From the NCBI GenBank assembly GCA_950295325.1, contig OX485807.1:45682796-45746795 (forward strand): a stretch of 64,000 nucleotides of DNA. The letters run 5' to 3'. Made by a program: the position numbers and the translations under genes. Source of the stretch: Polytrichum commune. Lineage: Eukaryota; Streptophyta; Polytrichopsida; Polytrichales; Polytrichaceae. Below are positions 1 through 11,738 of this stretch, piece by piece; the first letter of the stretch is position 1, and every line of letters begins with the position of its first letter. The notes beneath the pieces are model-generated. The model was not told where the DNA came from. It did not search any database and saw only the letters and a list, made by a program, of their open reading frames with translations.

Positions 1-2129
1 AATAGTTGCCTCCCATTAAAATTATAATTCATTCACAATGTTAAAATTTTATTAAAAAGTCCAAAAAGTTGGGTAGTTTGACCTATGGTACTTGTATTAA
101 AAAAAAATCATATAATTAGTTTTTTAATGCAATTATATGCTTCAAAATATATTCATTTCCTATATATAATTACATTTTTGGATTCCTTGTTAGAAGGGCT
201 ACAAGGGTTTCCTACATTAAAACAAATTGTATCACTCAATATTGGACTAAAACGCATTATAAGTGATTATAATCAGGACCATATAATACGGGAGTTGCGT
301 ACCCGGGCTTAGAGCACGCACTAATTTTCTTGAATTATACGGTAAATGAGCATGTATGCATGATTTTAGTATCACTCAACAAAGAATTCAGGATTTGGTG
401 ACAACCACACTAGTTGGGATAATTAGTGTAGTAGGAAACATGGTTCTTGAATGCACCTGCATTTTGAACCGGGGGGTCAGTACAACACAACAAGATGGAC
501 AAGAGCCCAGTCCAATCTACATAATTCATAGATTTCACCACAATTCTTACTAATGTAGGGCTACAAAAACGAATGTCTGACTCAATGTTCAAGGGGATTA
601 AAGGTCTTGGACCTTGTCGATGCTAGAGGGAGCATGCCACGTTGGTGGGAGCAATTCAATATGGAACATGAATCTTGAATTTAATTCCTCGATTATAAAA
701 CTAGATATTAATAAGTATTTTAAGTAGTTGAGCATAATTCTTATAATAGATGACATCACTTTTTGTTGAGTCATGACTGTAATCAAGAGAGAAATTCAAC
801 ACATCTTAGCATGGAGTTTTTAACACCATATGATTCGAGCATGAGTTTTGGAACATTGATTTAAGGTGTGTTCAAAACTGACCCTACACTCATCGTGTTC
901 AAATTGTGTTCAATTTAGTAAATAATCTTTGGAGGCCAATTTTGAAAAATGGTCACATTTACCTATTTTGAAGTGCACACTCCCAAGATAAATCAATTTT
1001 GTCTAGACCGGGGGGCGCCTTGGTGGCGGACAACCAGCAAGTATGTTCAAAAGAAAGTAAAAATTGAAGAACCTTGTTTACAAGTCCCTTCCTCAGTTGA
1101 TGAGCTTTGTTCATGTGCCCCTCAATAGATTCAAGAATAAAGACTCCGAATGCTAGAATCGAATCCGAGTGCTTTAAACTTAATATGAAGTAAAGGCAAC
1201 TCATAAACTGAGTAATGTTATGCACACAAAAGATTCGCCAAACATTGGCCTGCATTCTAGTGATGTTCTAGACGTGCACCACCCGTCGGAGAAGGCAGAG
1301 AAGGGAGATGAAGTTTGTACAAAGTTCATGTTGCACCCAACCTTAATAATTTCAAGACTAGCAAGGCATGATTCATGATTCCTCGTCCACTCCAGCCGCA
1401 CCCAGACAAGCAGCTGGAATCTCTGGAGTCACTAAACATTTCTGAAAGCGAGTGGTTCTCAGTTCGAGGTGCATTAGTAACCAAGAGAGGAAACGCCGCG
1501 TAAGCAGCCCTGACAGGGTGGGAGGAGAAATTTTCGATACTCGAATTTTGAGACAGCACTAAAACACTCGATTCCAAACGCAAGACTGACAAACGTAAGA
1601 GTGAGTGACAAACGCAAATACGTTGACACGAACCCCTTGGATACCAATGAATATGAATACATTACAATGATGAGGAGAAGCTGGGGGATGATAGAGATTA
1701 TAATTAGTGAAACCGTAGTTCGTCTGAATATTTGTATTAAATAAAACACTATTCCAACTTCCAAGCCAAGAAAACAGAGGATACTGATGAATCTTGAGAG
1801 TCCCCTCTCTTCTTGGACACTGTTTGTAAGTTCATTACCTGAAGAGAAGGCAAACGAGGACAAGAAACCTCTGGTTCTCTTGTTTGATGATTCCACAACC
1901 AAATGGCGTGCGACCTACTTCTGACCACGCAGCTGGGACAACACCGCACCACAAAAAAGGAAATGAACAATGAAGATAGGTCGAGAGAGAGGAGTGCACC
2001 TAGATCCGGTATTCTGCAAATCCTGCTACATACATGGCCGACGAATTTGTTCGGTGGTAGCTGCTGGACTCAAACTATCCACTTAACTAGCAACCACCTA
2101 ATCCAGAGCAAATGTTCAATGCCCACAAG

Positions 2130-2990
2130 AATGTTAAAATTGGTACGGTGAATAAGAATATAGTTTTACGATGCGCAAGGCACCGGAATGGGAAGGAAAT
2201 CTGTGGGAGCTCACGTGAACCCCTGCTAGCACCGCTCCTTCTAAAACCATGAACCCATTCCCCGCCTTTCAAGATTCCTTGTAAGTTACACATACAGACC
2301 CATTCATCCTGAGTATACTCTGTTTAATTATAGAAGTGACTATGAAGGACACAGGAAGCAGCGATCGCTTTCGATCTCTACCGCGACACTCCTGAGATGA
2401 ATCATGTGCGTCTAGTGAGGGGATGTGCTTCGTTGGCGGAGAGGCAGCACTTGAGAGTGTCCGGAAGAAATAAAAATTTGAAGAACCTCTGTTTTCGAGT
2501 TCCTTCCAGTCAAGCACACCGCCTTGATTGGGAAGCATCGTCATTATGTAGCACCAAAAAAATGGGCAAACAATCGCCTGCATCCTCGTGATATTCTATT
2601 AATGCATAACGTTGTGCTGGACAAACGTAAGCGTGCCAAGCCAAGAAAACAGAGGATCCTCGAATTTGAGAGTTCGCTCAAACACTCCTTGCCAGACACT
2701 AGTTGTAAATTGATTCCCTGAAGACGACACTGAAAACGGATACAAGAAACCGCTCGCTCTCTCGTTTGATTATTCTTCACCCTGGTCAACGTAATTCCTA
2801 ACACACGGCTGAAAGAAAACACCAGAAAGAAAATACCGAAACAAATGAAGACAACACCGGAAGCAAAAGGCGTGTAACACCACAAACAACACACCATTGA
2901 GCAAGGAAGATAGTTTGAAAGGATCGCACCTGGAATCGGAGTGGTACAAATGCGGCTACGGAACAACTAACGAACTCGTTTGATGGTGGC
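2130..2990. repeat. Dispersed repeat, copy 1 (about 0.85 kb, unknown family)
   Basis: This segment resembles 4,620-4,803 plus 6,241-6,540, and 60,890-61,930. Partial matches lie at 1,740-2,000 and 53,810-54,240. Shared landmarks are a 'gtgaataagaatat' start, the phrase 'cctctgctaacaccc' and 'gaatcatgtgcgcctagtg', and a 'gaagaacctctg' block. No long conserved reading frame is kept between copies, so I regard it as a non-coding dispersed repeat or an old gene-derived fragment. The family was not identified. Confidence 0.6.
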
Positions 2991-4793
2991 TGGAGATGCT
3001 TTCCCAGCTCACCGTCTGCTTGATCCCTCAAGCTTCTGTTTATGCTTCTTTCAAAGTGTGCACTGACTCCTCCAACTTGCTCAGCGTATCAGGCAATGAG
3101 ACTTGCGAGAGTAGAGGATGTAGGCAACCTTCGCTTCAATCTAATGATGCATCACACATGAATTTGCTACTTCATCATCAGAAATACTTAGTGTTGCTTC
3201 TTCGTGCAGTGCTGTGGAGAATTTGGCCGGTAATGCGATTCTAGATTCTGATTTTCTAGACTTTAGATTCTGGTTTCTAGATTCACGGCTTAGATGCATC
3301 GTCCGACTGTGAAACATGTATCTCTTTGCGGATCTTCTTGTGTTTCTTCACCTCAATACAATCAAAGTGAACAAAGAATCGAAAACAAATTTAAAGATTT
3401 TTTGCCCAGGATAGTGCAAAACGAGTTATCCCTTTGATGACAAACTTTCCAAATACTTAATCTTCACTTCCGAGGCATAATTTCACTCAATGTTGGTTGT
3501 GAAGTTTTCATAGACAAGTTTTGAGGTTAAAATGAAATTCATTCATAGGATCTTGTAACATGGGAGACGAGTTGTTTCAAGGGGGGAAATGGAGCATAAA
3601 TAACCCTGTGAATTAGTAGATGATAACAACTAAAGGAAGGGATGCACAAGAAAATGCCATATTTTATCCTTTCAAAAAGATCTTTGATTAATCAAATTCT
3701 TGGGAAATGAACGGAATGCTTGTGTGTACCACTAGATGGGAACAACTCATAGTAGCAACTCTATTGGTTTGAAGGTATGAAGGTACATACAAGAGACACA
3801 TAGATTTTAAGGAGGCATGTAAGATAGACGCAATGGGAGGAAGGTAAATGAAGCCCAGTACGAACAACCAAAACTAGGAAATCCAATTCCGAGTCCATCC
3901 TGGTAACCCTAGATTTAGTAGGTTTAGATTCATATATAAGCTAGTAGGTGGGAAGAATATTAAAGGTAAGGTATGCAAGAGGAGGTGAAGAGCAAAAGAA
4001 GGTTTGGTAAGAGCGACCTATCTATAGCTACCAAGGGGTAGATGAAAGACTCATTAATTTAACAAAAAACTACATTTGGGTGCAAGCATGGTAAAGTGGA
4101 CCAAAGCATTACACCATTTATGGTCACTTACTATTTATAGTTACAAAGTGCTATAAATATCTATTGAAAATGTAACAAAGTCATTTCTGTTCTATAATGT
4201 CCAAACAATGGGAGAAACTAACCGCTATTTGGAGTAATGTTCTATTTAGTGTCACTTACTATTTGGAGTAAAGAAATGCTATATCATTTTGCTATTAATA
4301 TAATTTTGTTACCAAGTGAAGATGTTAATGTTATATAATGTCCAAACAAACAATTTGACCTTCGCTAGCAAAAAATGCGATACACAGTAAATAGTTATAG
4401 CATTGCATTATTCCAAATAGTAAGTGGCATTATTCCAAATAGTTATAGCATTGCATTATTCAGTGCAGTTACGGATGAACCAGTTGAGATTGAGAAGTAA
4501 CCATTTGAAGGTCAAGACTCCGGGAAAATTGCTGATTATATTAGAAGAATCTATAGAATATGCCTCAAATCAATAAAGAAAAACCGGAACCGGTTGTCAA
4601 CATGTAACTGGTTGGACTTGGAATCATCAGGATCTTGACAGGTTATGCCCAAAATTCTCCCAGCCACTGCAGAAGAGGTACTTGTATGATAGTCACGGTG
4701 AATAAGAATATAAGTCGGTATGAATAAGAATATGTATAGTTTCACGGAGCGCCAAGAGTGGAGAGGAAATCAGTTGGAGCTCAGCTGACCTCT

Positions 4794-4803
4794 GCTAACA
4801 CCC
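4794..4803. repeat. Target-site duplication, left (GCTAACACCC)
   Basis: The 10-mer GCTAACACCC sits directly before the left end of the 4,804-6,240 element and recurs directly after it at 6,241-6,250. It is present once, uninterrupted, at 61,066-61,075 in the duplicate copy. That is an empty site and confirms the insertion boundaries. Confidence 0.85.
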
Positions 4804-6240
4804 AGGGTTGTCTATCGCGACGTCATGACGGTGTCGTGCCGTCATGTCGTATCGTGTCGTGACGGACCCCTCCGTCACGACACAATAGGGTCCACGTAGG
4901 GTCAACATAGGGGGAACGGACTAGGGTGGGTAAAATACTTACCTTCTTGCCAAGGTGGCGTCCTATGTGGCAGAAAACGCCGACGTGGTCGTGGATATGC
5001 CTAGCGCCAGGTAAATCATTTTGCCATTTTGTTTACCATTTTGTTAAAATCAAAGTAGTAAAAAACGACTAAGGAGGGTGTGGGGCGGACGGGGGACGAG
5101 GGTGGGGCGGACGGGGGTGGGGGGGGGGGGAACGGAGCGGACGGGGTCGGGAACGGGGGCGGGAACGGAGCGGACGGGGTTGGGAACGGGGGCGGACGGG
5201 GGGGAACGGGAGCGGACGGGGTCGGGAACGGGGGCGGACGGGGGGAACGGGAGCGGACTGGGGGGGGGGAACGGAGCGGACGGGGTCGGGAACGGAGCGG
5301 ACGGGGTCGGGAACGGAGCGGACGGGGTCGGGAACGGAGCGGACGGGGGGGGGGAACGGAGCGGACGGGGTCGGGAACGGAGCGGACGGGGTCGGGAACG
5401 GGGGCGGACGGGGTCGGGAACGGGGGCGGACGGGGGGGAACGGGAGTGGACGGAGGGGGGGGGGAATTTAAAAAAAAAAAAAATGGGGCGGACGGGGTTG
5501 GGAACGGGGGCGGACGGGGGCGGACGGGGTCAGGAACGGGGGCGGACGGGGTCAGGAATGGGGGCGGACGGGGGGGAACGGGGCGTACGGGGTTGGGAAC
5601 GGAGCGGACGGGGTTGGGAACGGGGGCGGACGGGGTCGGGAACGGGGGTGGACGGGGGGGAACGGGAGCGGACGGAGGGGGGGGGAAATTTTTTTTTTAA
5701 AAATGGGGCGGACGGGGAAGGGGGAAGAAAAAAAAAAACTGGGGCGGACGGGGGAGCGGACTGAGGGGCGGACGGGGGGGAACGGGGCGTACGGGGTTGG
5801 GAACGGGGGCGGACGGGGTCGGGAACGGGGGCGGACGGAGGGGGGGGAAATTTTTTTTTAAATGGGGCGGACGGGGAAGGGGGGGTGGGGGAAAAAAAAA
5901 AAAAAAAAACTGGGGCGGACGGGGGGAATGGGGCATACGGGGTTGGGAACGGAGCGGACGGGGTCGGGAACAAGGGCGGACGGGGGGGCGGACGGGGGGG
6001 CGGACGGGCTCTAGTAAATTTTTCCCCACTTTACCTTTACTTTGCTGACATGTCATCACACGTGGACATTGTAAATCCTACGTGTCCGAATTGGGTTAAT
6101 GTAATTACACAAAAAAATCGGTAAAATTCAAGTCCGTCAGGATAAAGACAGCATCCGGCATAATGTCGTGACGGATACGTGTCGTGACGGCACGACATTA
6201 TGCCGGGATTACCCTCCGTCACGACACAATAGACAACCCT
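4804..6240. mobile_element. Non-autonomous MULE-like DNA transposon
   Basis: The element has imperfect terminal inverted repeats beginning AGGGTTGTCTAT at both ends. These are rich in the motif GTCGTGACGG/CCGTCACGAC and extend about 75 bp. A 10-bp target duplication (GCTAACACCC) flanks it, and the unoccupied target survives at 61,066-61,075. Long TIRs with a 9-10 bp duplication are typical of Mutator-like elements. No transposase is encoded; the interior is almost entirely a G-rich minisatellite. Assignment to MULE rests on target length and TIR style, not on a protein. Confidence 0.75.
5060..6010. repeat. G-rich minisatellite (GGGGCGGACGGGG units)
   Basis: About 950 bp consist of variants of gaacggggGCGGACGGGGtcgg in units of roughly 20 bp, broken three times by A- or T-tracts of 8-17 bases ('aaatttaaaaaa', 'aaattttttttt'). 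Many runs of four or more G lie close together, so this strand could form G-quadruplexes. Several long open frames cross it in all phases because the units lack stop codons; I do not treat these as genes. Confidence 0.9.
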
Positions 6241-6250
6241 GCTAACACCC
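6241..6250. repeat. Target-site duplication, right (GCTAACACCC)
   Basis: Right-hand partner of 4,794-4,803, directly abutting the element end 'gacaaccct'. The sequence after it, 'ctcctcccaaaaccataaacccc', continues the host repeat exactly as in the empty copy at 61,076. Confidence 0.85.
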
Positions 6251-6886
6251 CTCCTCCCAAAACCATAAACCCCGAATTCCTAATCTTTCAACATGACTTG
6301 TAAGTTACTAACGGGTTTATCCTGGGTATACTCTCTGTTCAATTGCAGAAGTGACTATGAACAATCTGTTTGGCCACTGACGGAGAAAGGCGATCACCAG
6401 GGTCACAACTTTAACGGCGGACACAATTGAGATTTATGCAACACAAAATTGCAATGAAGACGGACACAGGAAAGGCGTCGCCCCTTACTCTTTGTGCCTC
6501 GAAACTCTTAAGATGAATCATGTGTGCTTAGATGTGTATTGTGGAGCATATTTTGGATCATACCTACATTTAATATTTCATAATGAGTACACCGATAAAA
6601 TAAGGTTATCTAAGATATCATTTTGATTCCGTAATGGACATGTATGGTTGTTGTCATAAGTGTTGAACTTAAGATTAAGGATTCATGAAAAGGACAACAA
6701 AAATCAACTGAAATGATTCCAATTTTCTTCCTCACACTTATCGTTCAATTGCGTACTAATAGAACTAAAAATGTATTGCATACCAATTGTATAGCTTTAC
6801 ATATGACACAAAATATGGCCAACATTACACAATAACATGGCTACATGAAAAAGGAACGTTTAGAATTAGAATTGGACATAATAAAA

Positions 6887-6894
6887 TATATGTA
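6887..6894. repeat. 8-bp direct repeat TATATGTA flanking the Harbinger element (left)
   Basis: TATATGTA abuts the GGGGATCGCT end at 6,895 and recurs at 15,052-15,059 directly after the matching inverted end. The bases immediately next to the termini (GTA on the left, TAT on the right) rule out a simple 3-bp duplication with these boundaries. Confidence 0.7.
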
Positions 6895-7280
6895 GGGGAT
6901 CGCTATTTCCACACCTTTTTTGGCTAGATTCACACCTTTTTGCTGGTTCGGTTGGCGTTGCACTGAGGCGCTACATATAAGATTCTTCATGGTGCATCCG
7001 GACCGTTGATCCACCAAGGCCCATCCAAGGGCCTCAATGATCCTAGGTGGCGGTGGGGTGGGGGGCGGGGTGGGGCCGTGGGCCTCATGTCTTTTTTGGG
7101 GAGGTCGGATTTAGGGTGGTGTCGGGCATAGTGGCTAGGCGGGCCCAGTGGCTAGGCCTACTTATTATATAACTAGTTAGTTAGCCTTACTCTACTTACT
7201 AAATGACTAGTTGGTTAGCCTTACTCTACTTACTAAATGACTAGTTGGTTAGCCTTACTCTACTTACTAAATAACTAGTT
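6895..7280 (+). repeat. Harbinger left terminal inverted repeat with subterminal tandem units
   Basis: About 375-385 bp matching the reverse complement of 14,676-15,051 almost base for base. The inner part (about 7,170-7,285) has three tandem copies of a ~34-bp unit containing ACTAGTTGGTTAGCC and TTACTCTACTTACTAAAT; the right end has two. A 23-bp stretch is present only on the right. Such long TIRs are unusual for plant Harbinger elements, whose TIRs are usually tens of bases. Confidence 0.85.
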
Positions 7281-8872
7281 GGTAAGCCTCTCCAATACTT
7301 TAACGCATCAAAGCTTAACTTCAAGACTTGCACATATACCACTCAAATATACATGTCCAATTAAGGAGGGGGCCGCACCCGGCGTCTCCATGCTTGGACC
7401 GGGTCTGTAACCGGTGGAGAAAAGCTAATGGAGCCCGCACATCATGTGCACAAAACCGGGCCCGTTTGGTGTGTGTCAGACCCTGTCCCCGCACGGTTCC
7501 TGCCGGAAACGGTGTCGTGGCTGCCTTTAGTGTTGGTTTCCCAACGCAGCCAGATACCAGCGTTATGAACAAGTCCATGGATGATGCGGATGAATTGTGG
7601 TGTCGCGGGATGAAGGTCATCCACAGCGCGTCTGCTGCACGGCGTCTCCAGGGGTCCGTTGCTTCCCCGGTTTGGGATTCGGCATTTGCTGCTGCTCGCG
7701 TGCGTGCTGCGGAGAACGTTTGGGGTCTGGTTTTGCTGTTGTTGACGATCGCGCTGCATCCGGGGAATGGGTGTGTGGCTGGAGAGGGAGGGAGGGCCGG
7801 GGATGGGAGGCGAACGCAGTTGAGGCGGGGTATTGGCTTTTGTTGCGTGGAGAGCACGCGGTCAACGACCGGCGCCGGCTGGAGGCGCCTGTGCGGAGCG
7901 AAGGATATGTGTAGGCGCGAAGTGTGAAGTCGAGGTTGGTGGCGAAGGTGAACCCCGGGCGGGAGCAAGTCTTGCCGCGACTCGCAGCAGCCGACAGCGG
8001 TGGAGCGGCAGAGGGAACTCTTCCAGTAACGCGGGGCTTTGTGTAGCGCAGCCGTTGCAGCCTGCGGCGTGCAACCCACTCTCCGAATTGCAGCTTCTCT
8101 GCTCCCTGTCCAGTGCCACATTCGCAGCAACATATTTCTTGCCTCCCCTCGCGCCTTCCATATGTGCCGAGCTGCAATGTGCCTAACAGATTGCGATCGC
8201 TGATGTGTGCAGGTGGAAACTTATTAAGAGCTACTCCTCTTTTCCTGTGTGATGTGCGGTCCCAGCTGTATGCTGCTACCAGCCACCACACACATATTCC
8301 AGACAGTATGCATTTGTGTCTCACATTGGCCGCATACCATTGTGAACCATGTACACCCCAATTCAATACATGGTGCAACGTTCATAGCTTCCCGTCCTTG
8401 GGTCAAATTTTAATTTGTTCGGTGTTTCTCGGCGCCTACATCAATTAAGAATAAAAACATATTTTGAGCAATACTCCACTTCAATTCTTCCGTGTTTGTG
8501 TGTGCCGTCCAGGTTCTTGTCTGTAATTGAAAATGCCATGGTTTTCTCTGTGCATGCCGATGTCGCTAGTGTGTGCTGATGTTCTTGCGACTGGGGCTGC
8601 ACTGCCAAATGCAGAGTCAATGTTTCCTCCACAACACCCATTTTTTTGTCTGAATGTGCATCGATTCACTGTCATTCCCAACTTTTCTACACTGTGTGGA
8701 CGGAATTTGTGCCCTGCAGTTGGCATATATTGTCACGACTTGTTCTCTTTGCTGGATTTAATGCCCCTGTGTACACGCATCCAGATTTTGTGTGTGAAGC
8801 CTTATTCCAATTCCTTTGCAGAGCACTGCCTTGTTAGTTTTCCGTCTGCGTAAATTGGGTGGGTTGTTTGCG
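7281..8872. other. Harbinger interior, left: no recognised gene
   Basis: GC-rich, with overlapping open frames on both strands (for example about 7,320-8,378 minus), none resembling a known family. It probably holds the promoter and leader of the SANT-like gene. Candidate splice acceptors 'gtgtgcag' (about 8,212) and 'cctttgcag' (about 8,820) lie upstream of the start at 8,873, so a leader intron is possible. Confidence 0.4.
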
Positions 8873-9991
8873 ATGGACGACATTGTTCGGTTGGAGGACA
8901 ACTCCCAGTCTTTATCCAACACTTTGCCATTCGAGACAGATTTTGAGTTGCCAACTGAGCTGGTCGACGATGAGGTGCCGGTATCATTTGTTGGGGGACC
9001 TTCCAGAGGTGGAATTCGAGCTGGGGGTAGGTCAAGGACATCTCGCTCAACACCATTGTCATCTCAAACACAGGCTGCGGCATCTCAAAAGGTTCGGGGA
9101 CCCAATTGGACGGAGGCCGAGATGCTCGTGCTCATCGGCCAAAAGCGAATTGAGTGGGATGGGAGGCACAACTGCAATCAGCCTTCCTTGGCAAAATTTG
9201 TGTATGGAACCACCGCTTGGAAACTTGTGTTGGCAGGTTGCATGAGTGTTGCTAGTTTTAGAGCTAGGGATACCGACCAGATCACCAACAAATGGGACGG
9301 TTTAATCAAAGATTACAAGAAGCTAAAGGACTACATAGATGGGACAGGCTCCGCCAACTGGTGGGGCATGAGTAGGGAGGAAAAGAAGCAATTGTCAAAG
9401 ACTAGGAAGATGCCACTTGAGTTTAGCGAAGCTATGTATGTAGAGATGGAAGGTTTTGTGGGTAGACGGCAGATATTTGGGCGTGCAGCAGATGTCGTAG
9501 ACTCCGATAGAGCGCCGACACCCGTGGGCAGGCAGTTTGGGCGTTCCACTCCTTCTCCGCGGGAGGCGGGTTCTGTGGGAGTTGGGAGTCCAATCGCCAG
9601 CACGACGGCTGCGTCCGAGTCTCCCTCCGCGACAACACCTGGACATGACACACCTGGATCGACAGGACGGAAGAGGAAGGCAGTTGGCACGGACAACCTG
9701 GTGGACTTCGTGAAGGACTTTAACCATGAGTACCTGGCACGTGTTGAGGCGCAAGACTCCGAAAAACGCACATGGAGGAGTGATGTTCTAGCATTTGACA
9801 CAGCCAAGGAGGCTAGACTCACACGAAAGGAGTCATTGGCTGCCGATATGGAACAAAAGTTTTACGACTTGGAGGTGGAGAGGACACGGAATTTGGGGAA
9901 CATGACAACGGCTTTACTTATGCTGGCATCGTCTATGGACACACTTACCAGGTTCTCTTTTGCACCTACAACTATTTCAATTGAACTCTAA
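8873..9991 (+). CDS. Harbinger ORF1: SANT/trihelix-like DNA-binding protein
   Basis: 372 residues. I chose ATG 8,873 (MDDIVRLEDN) because the open frame upstream of it has no family-like content. Residues ~75-190 form a trihelix/Myb-SANT-like domain: it opens with RGPNWTEAEMLVLI, and the spaced tryptophans and DQITNKWDGLIKDYKKLKDY are typical. A Ser/Thr/Pro-rich linker with GRKRKAVG (possible nuclear localisation signal) follows, then a charged helical C-terminus. In PIF/Harbinger elements this partner protein binds the termini and brings the nuclease into the nucleus. Here it is intact and converges on the transposase gene. The DNA-binding role comes from the family, not from data on this copy. 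Confidence 0.85.
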   Translation: MDDIVRLEDNSQSLSNTLPFETDFELPTELVDDEVPVSFVGGPSRGGIRAGGRSRTSRSTPLSSQTQAAASQKVRGPNWTEAEMLVLIGQKRIEWDGRHNCNQPSLAKFVYGTTAWKLVLAGCMSVASFRARDTDQITNKWDGLIKDYKKLKDYIDGTGSANWWGMSREEKKQLSKTRKMPLEFSEAMYVEMEGFVGRRQIFGRAADVVDSDRAPTPVGRQFGRSTPSPREAGSVGVGSPIASTTAASESPSATTPGHDTPGSTGRKRKAVGTDNLVDFVKDFNHEYLARVEAQDSEKRTWRSDVLAFDTAKEARLTRKESLAADMEQKFYDLEVERTRNLGNMTTALLMLASSMDTLTRFSFAPTTISIEL

Positions 9992-10005
9992 ATCCATTCT
10001 CTCTC

Positions 10006-11738
10006 CTACCTACGTGCATGTCCAATGTGGTTGGCATTGTGTGTCCTCACCATGTAGTCCACAAGATCCTCCCTTGCCATGTGACCTTCCAATAGAGCCC
10101 TCTCCTCGCTAACTAGTCCCATAGGTCGCGGTGGTTGGAATGCCTCCTCTTCCTCTCGTGGCGACGACTCGATGTCGTCCATGGGTGGAAGATGGCAGTC
10201 CACCAAAATTTGGTCCAGCGTCCTATCCTTGCTTGCGAGCAGGATGTTATGTAATACACAACATGAATGCACTACCGTAGGGAGGAAGTCGAGTTTCAAA
10301 GACGATTTAGTTCCAATCTCTTTGAATCTCGCCTTCAGAATGCCGAAGGCTCTTTCAACACTCATTCGTGTCGAAGAGTGTTTTTTGTTGAACCACAACT
10401 CCTCCCTGGACAGGGGCACACCCATGGGACCCATTTTGAAAGGTGTAATGCACCAGCTCAGCAATGGGTACCCACGGTCTGCCACGATGTAGGGCGGGAA
10501 TGGCAAACCCGCGGGCCAGCTTAGAGGGTCGTCGTGGAAGCCACCCATCACACCCTGCTCAACTTTGCGATAAAGCTCTGAACTCTTAAAGTGCGCAGAG
10601 TCGTGGAGAGATCCTGGTGGTCCTGTGTTGACTGAGGTGAAGTAACACCGGTCCTGCTATCAACCACTCCTTGTAGCAATATAGAAAAAGACTTGTTCCG
10701 GTTGCGGTGGTCTGCCGCCACAACCGTGTTAGATGGCGCAGCGATATAGATGTGGGGGCCATCGATGGCCCCAATACAGTTAGGCAATCCTTGCTTTGAC
10801 TGGAATGCCGTGGCGACCTTCACCAGCCTCCTCCCAACCGGCCACGCTACTAGATGCCCAAAGTTGGCGCTCAAGGCTGAACACACCTGCCTCAGGATCT
10901 CGCTAACCGTAGATTTCCCCAATGCAGCTTTGTCCGCCACCAACGGAATTGCCACGCCGTGCATAAGCTTGTATAATGTAACTACCAATTTTTTCTCCAC
11001 ACCTATAGGTTGTCGCCAGTGAGTTTGTTGCCCTTGGATGTATGGTCTAAGGTCATGAACCAACCTGTCAAAAGTCCGCCTCCTCATGCGCAAAATGTCG
11101 TAAAACATATCAGGTGTGTATATGTTGAAGAGGTACTCCTCAAACCAACACGTAGATCTAGGTTTTACGTACCATCTTGCATCCAGCATGCCTACATGCC
11201 AAGCAAGCAAGTCCAAAACTTGCTTGACATGTGGGTGTTCCAATCCTTCCTCTTGGGTTTCTTGCCGTGTAAATGCCATGTGTGCCGTGTCATGAACACT
11301 CTCTTCCAGCCCTCTCCTCAACTTCTTCATGTGCGCCAATACACCTGCTCTTGCATCTGTAGATGTTATGTACATCGACATCATGACTACACATATGTCG
11401 ATGCATGCTAGTAATGTGTGTATAGCCGTAGGAAAATCCAATGTTGGTATTGATGTTGTTGTCTCTGGGTGATGCAGGGGAATGGTGCCACCTTCATCAG
11501 TTGGAGGAGAAGGTGGTGTCCACATGTTCGCTGACGGACCAAGAGGCGGAGACCAACCTCCCGGAAGAGGAATGCCACGAAGGCCGGGAAAGGGTGTCGT
11601 GACGGACGATGCCGGGACATCTCGCTCCCGGGGAACAAGAGGCGGGCACCGAGTAAGCGGAGGGTCCGGTTCGGACTCGGATTGAGAGCATGGGGTAGCT
11701 GTTGTAATAGGTGTCTTGCATAACACAAGTTGGCTCAC
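10006..11738 (-). pseudogene. Harbinger ORF2: DDE nuclease transposase, broken by one frameshift
   Basis: The upstream frame (11,738 to about 10,645) and the downstream frame (about 10,643 to 10,006) form one DDE_Tnp_4-type nuclease. In order I see a helix-turn-helix-like region (LGKSTVSEILRQVC), the first Asp in CIGAIDGPHIYI, VVDSRTG, then after the frame change GPPGSLHDS, the second Asp in YIVADRGYPLL, and the Glu in SVERAFGILKARF followed by CCVLHNIL. The PGS-x-HD motif reads correctly only after a 1-nt shift near 10,643, so one indel (or a sequencing error) separates the halves. The N-terminal ~180 residues of the long frame may include non-coding leader. All three catalytic residues remain; the only clear lesion is the frameshift. 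Confidence 0.85.

Larger units (their letters stand above)
1..6894. repeat. Left copy of a diverged direct segmental duplication
   Basis: Blocks here reappear in the same order and orientation at about 58,340-63,500: 350-1,120 matches 58,440-59,230; 3,470-4,803 matches 59,760-61,075; 6,241-6,500 matches 61,066-61,340; and 6,520-6,880 matches 63,120-63,500. The copy continues after the Harbinger insertion at 15,052-15,310, matching 63,590-63,800. Segment 1,120-3,460 is mostly absent from the other copy. I see no credible gene; the open frames are short, AT-rich and unlike any family I know. The duplication is old, with many substitutions and indels by eye. Confidence 0.75.

Noticed and set aside
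1474-1902. 142-codon minus-strand frame in the left flank
   Set aside because: Falls in a dispersed-repeat fragment, hydrophobic AT-rich translation, no counterpart kept in the other repeat copies.
5078-6059. Gly/Arg- or Pro-rich frames of 120-228 codons in the G-rich minisatellite
   Set aside because: Low-complexity translation of a repeat, open in several phases, with no start context or conservation.
7321-8378. Overlapping frames of up to 270 codons at the left of the Harbinger element
   Set aside because: GC-rich sequence with frames on both strands and no recognisable domain; more likely leader or captured DNA.
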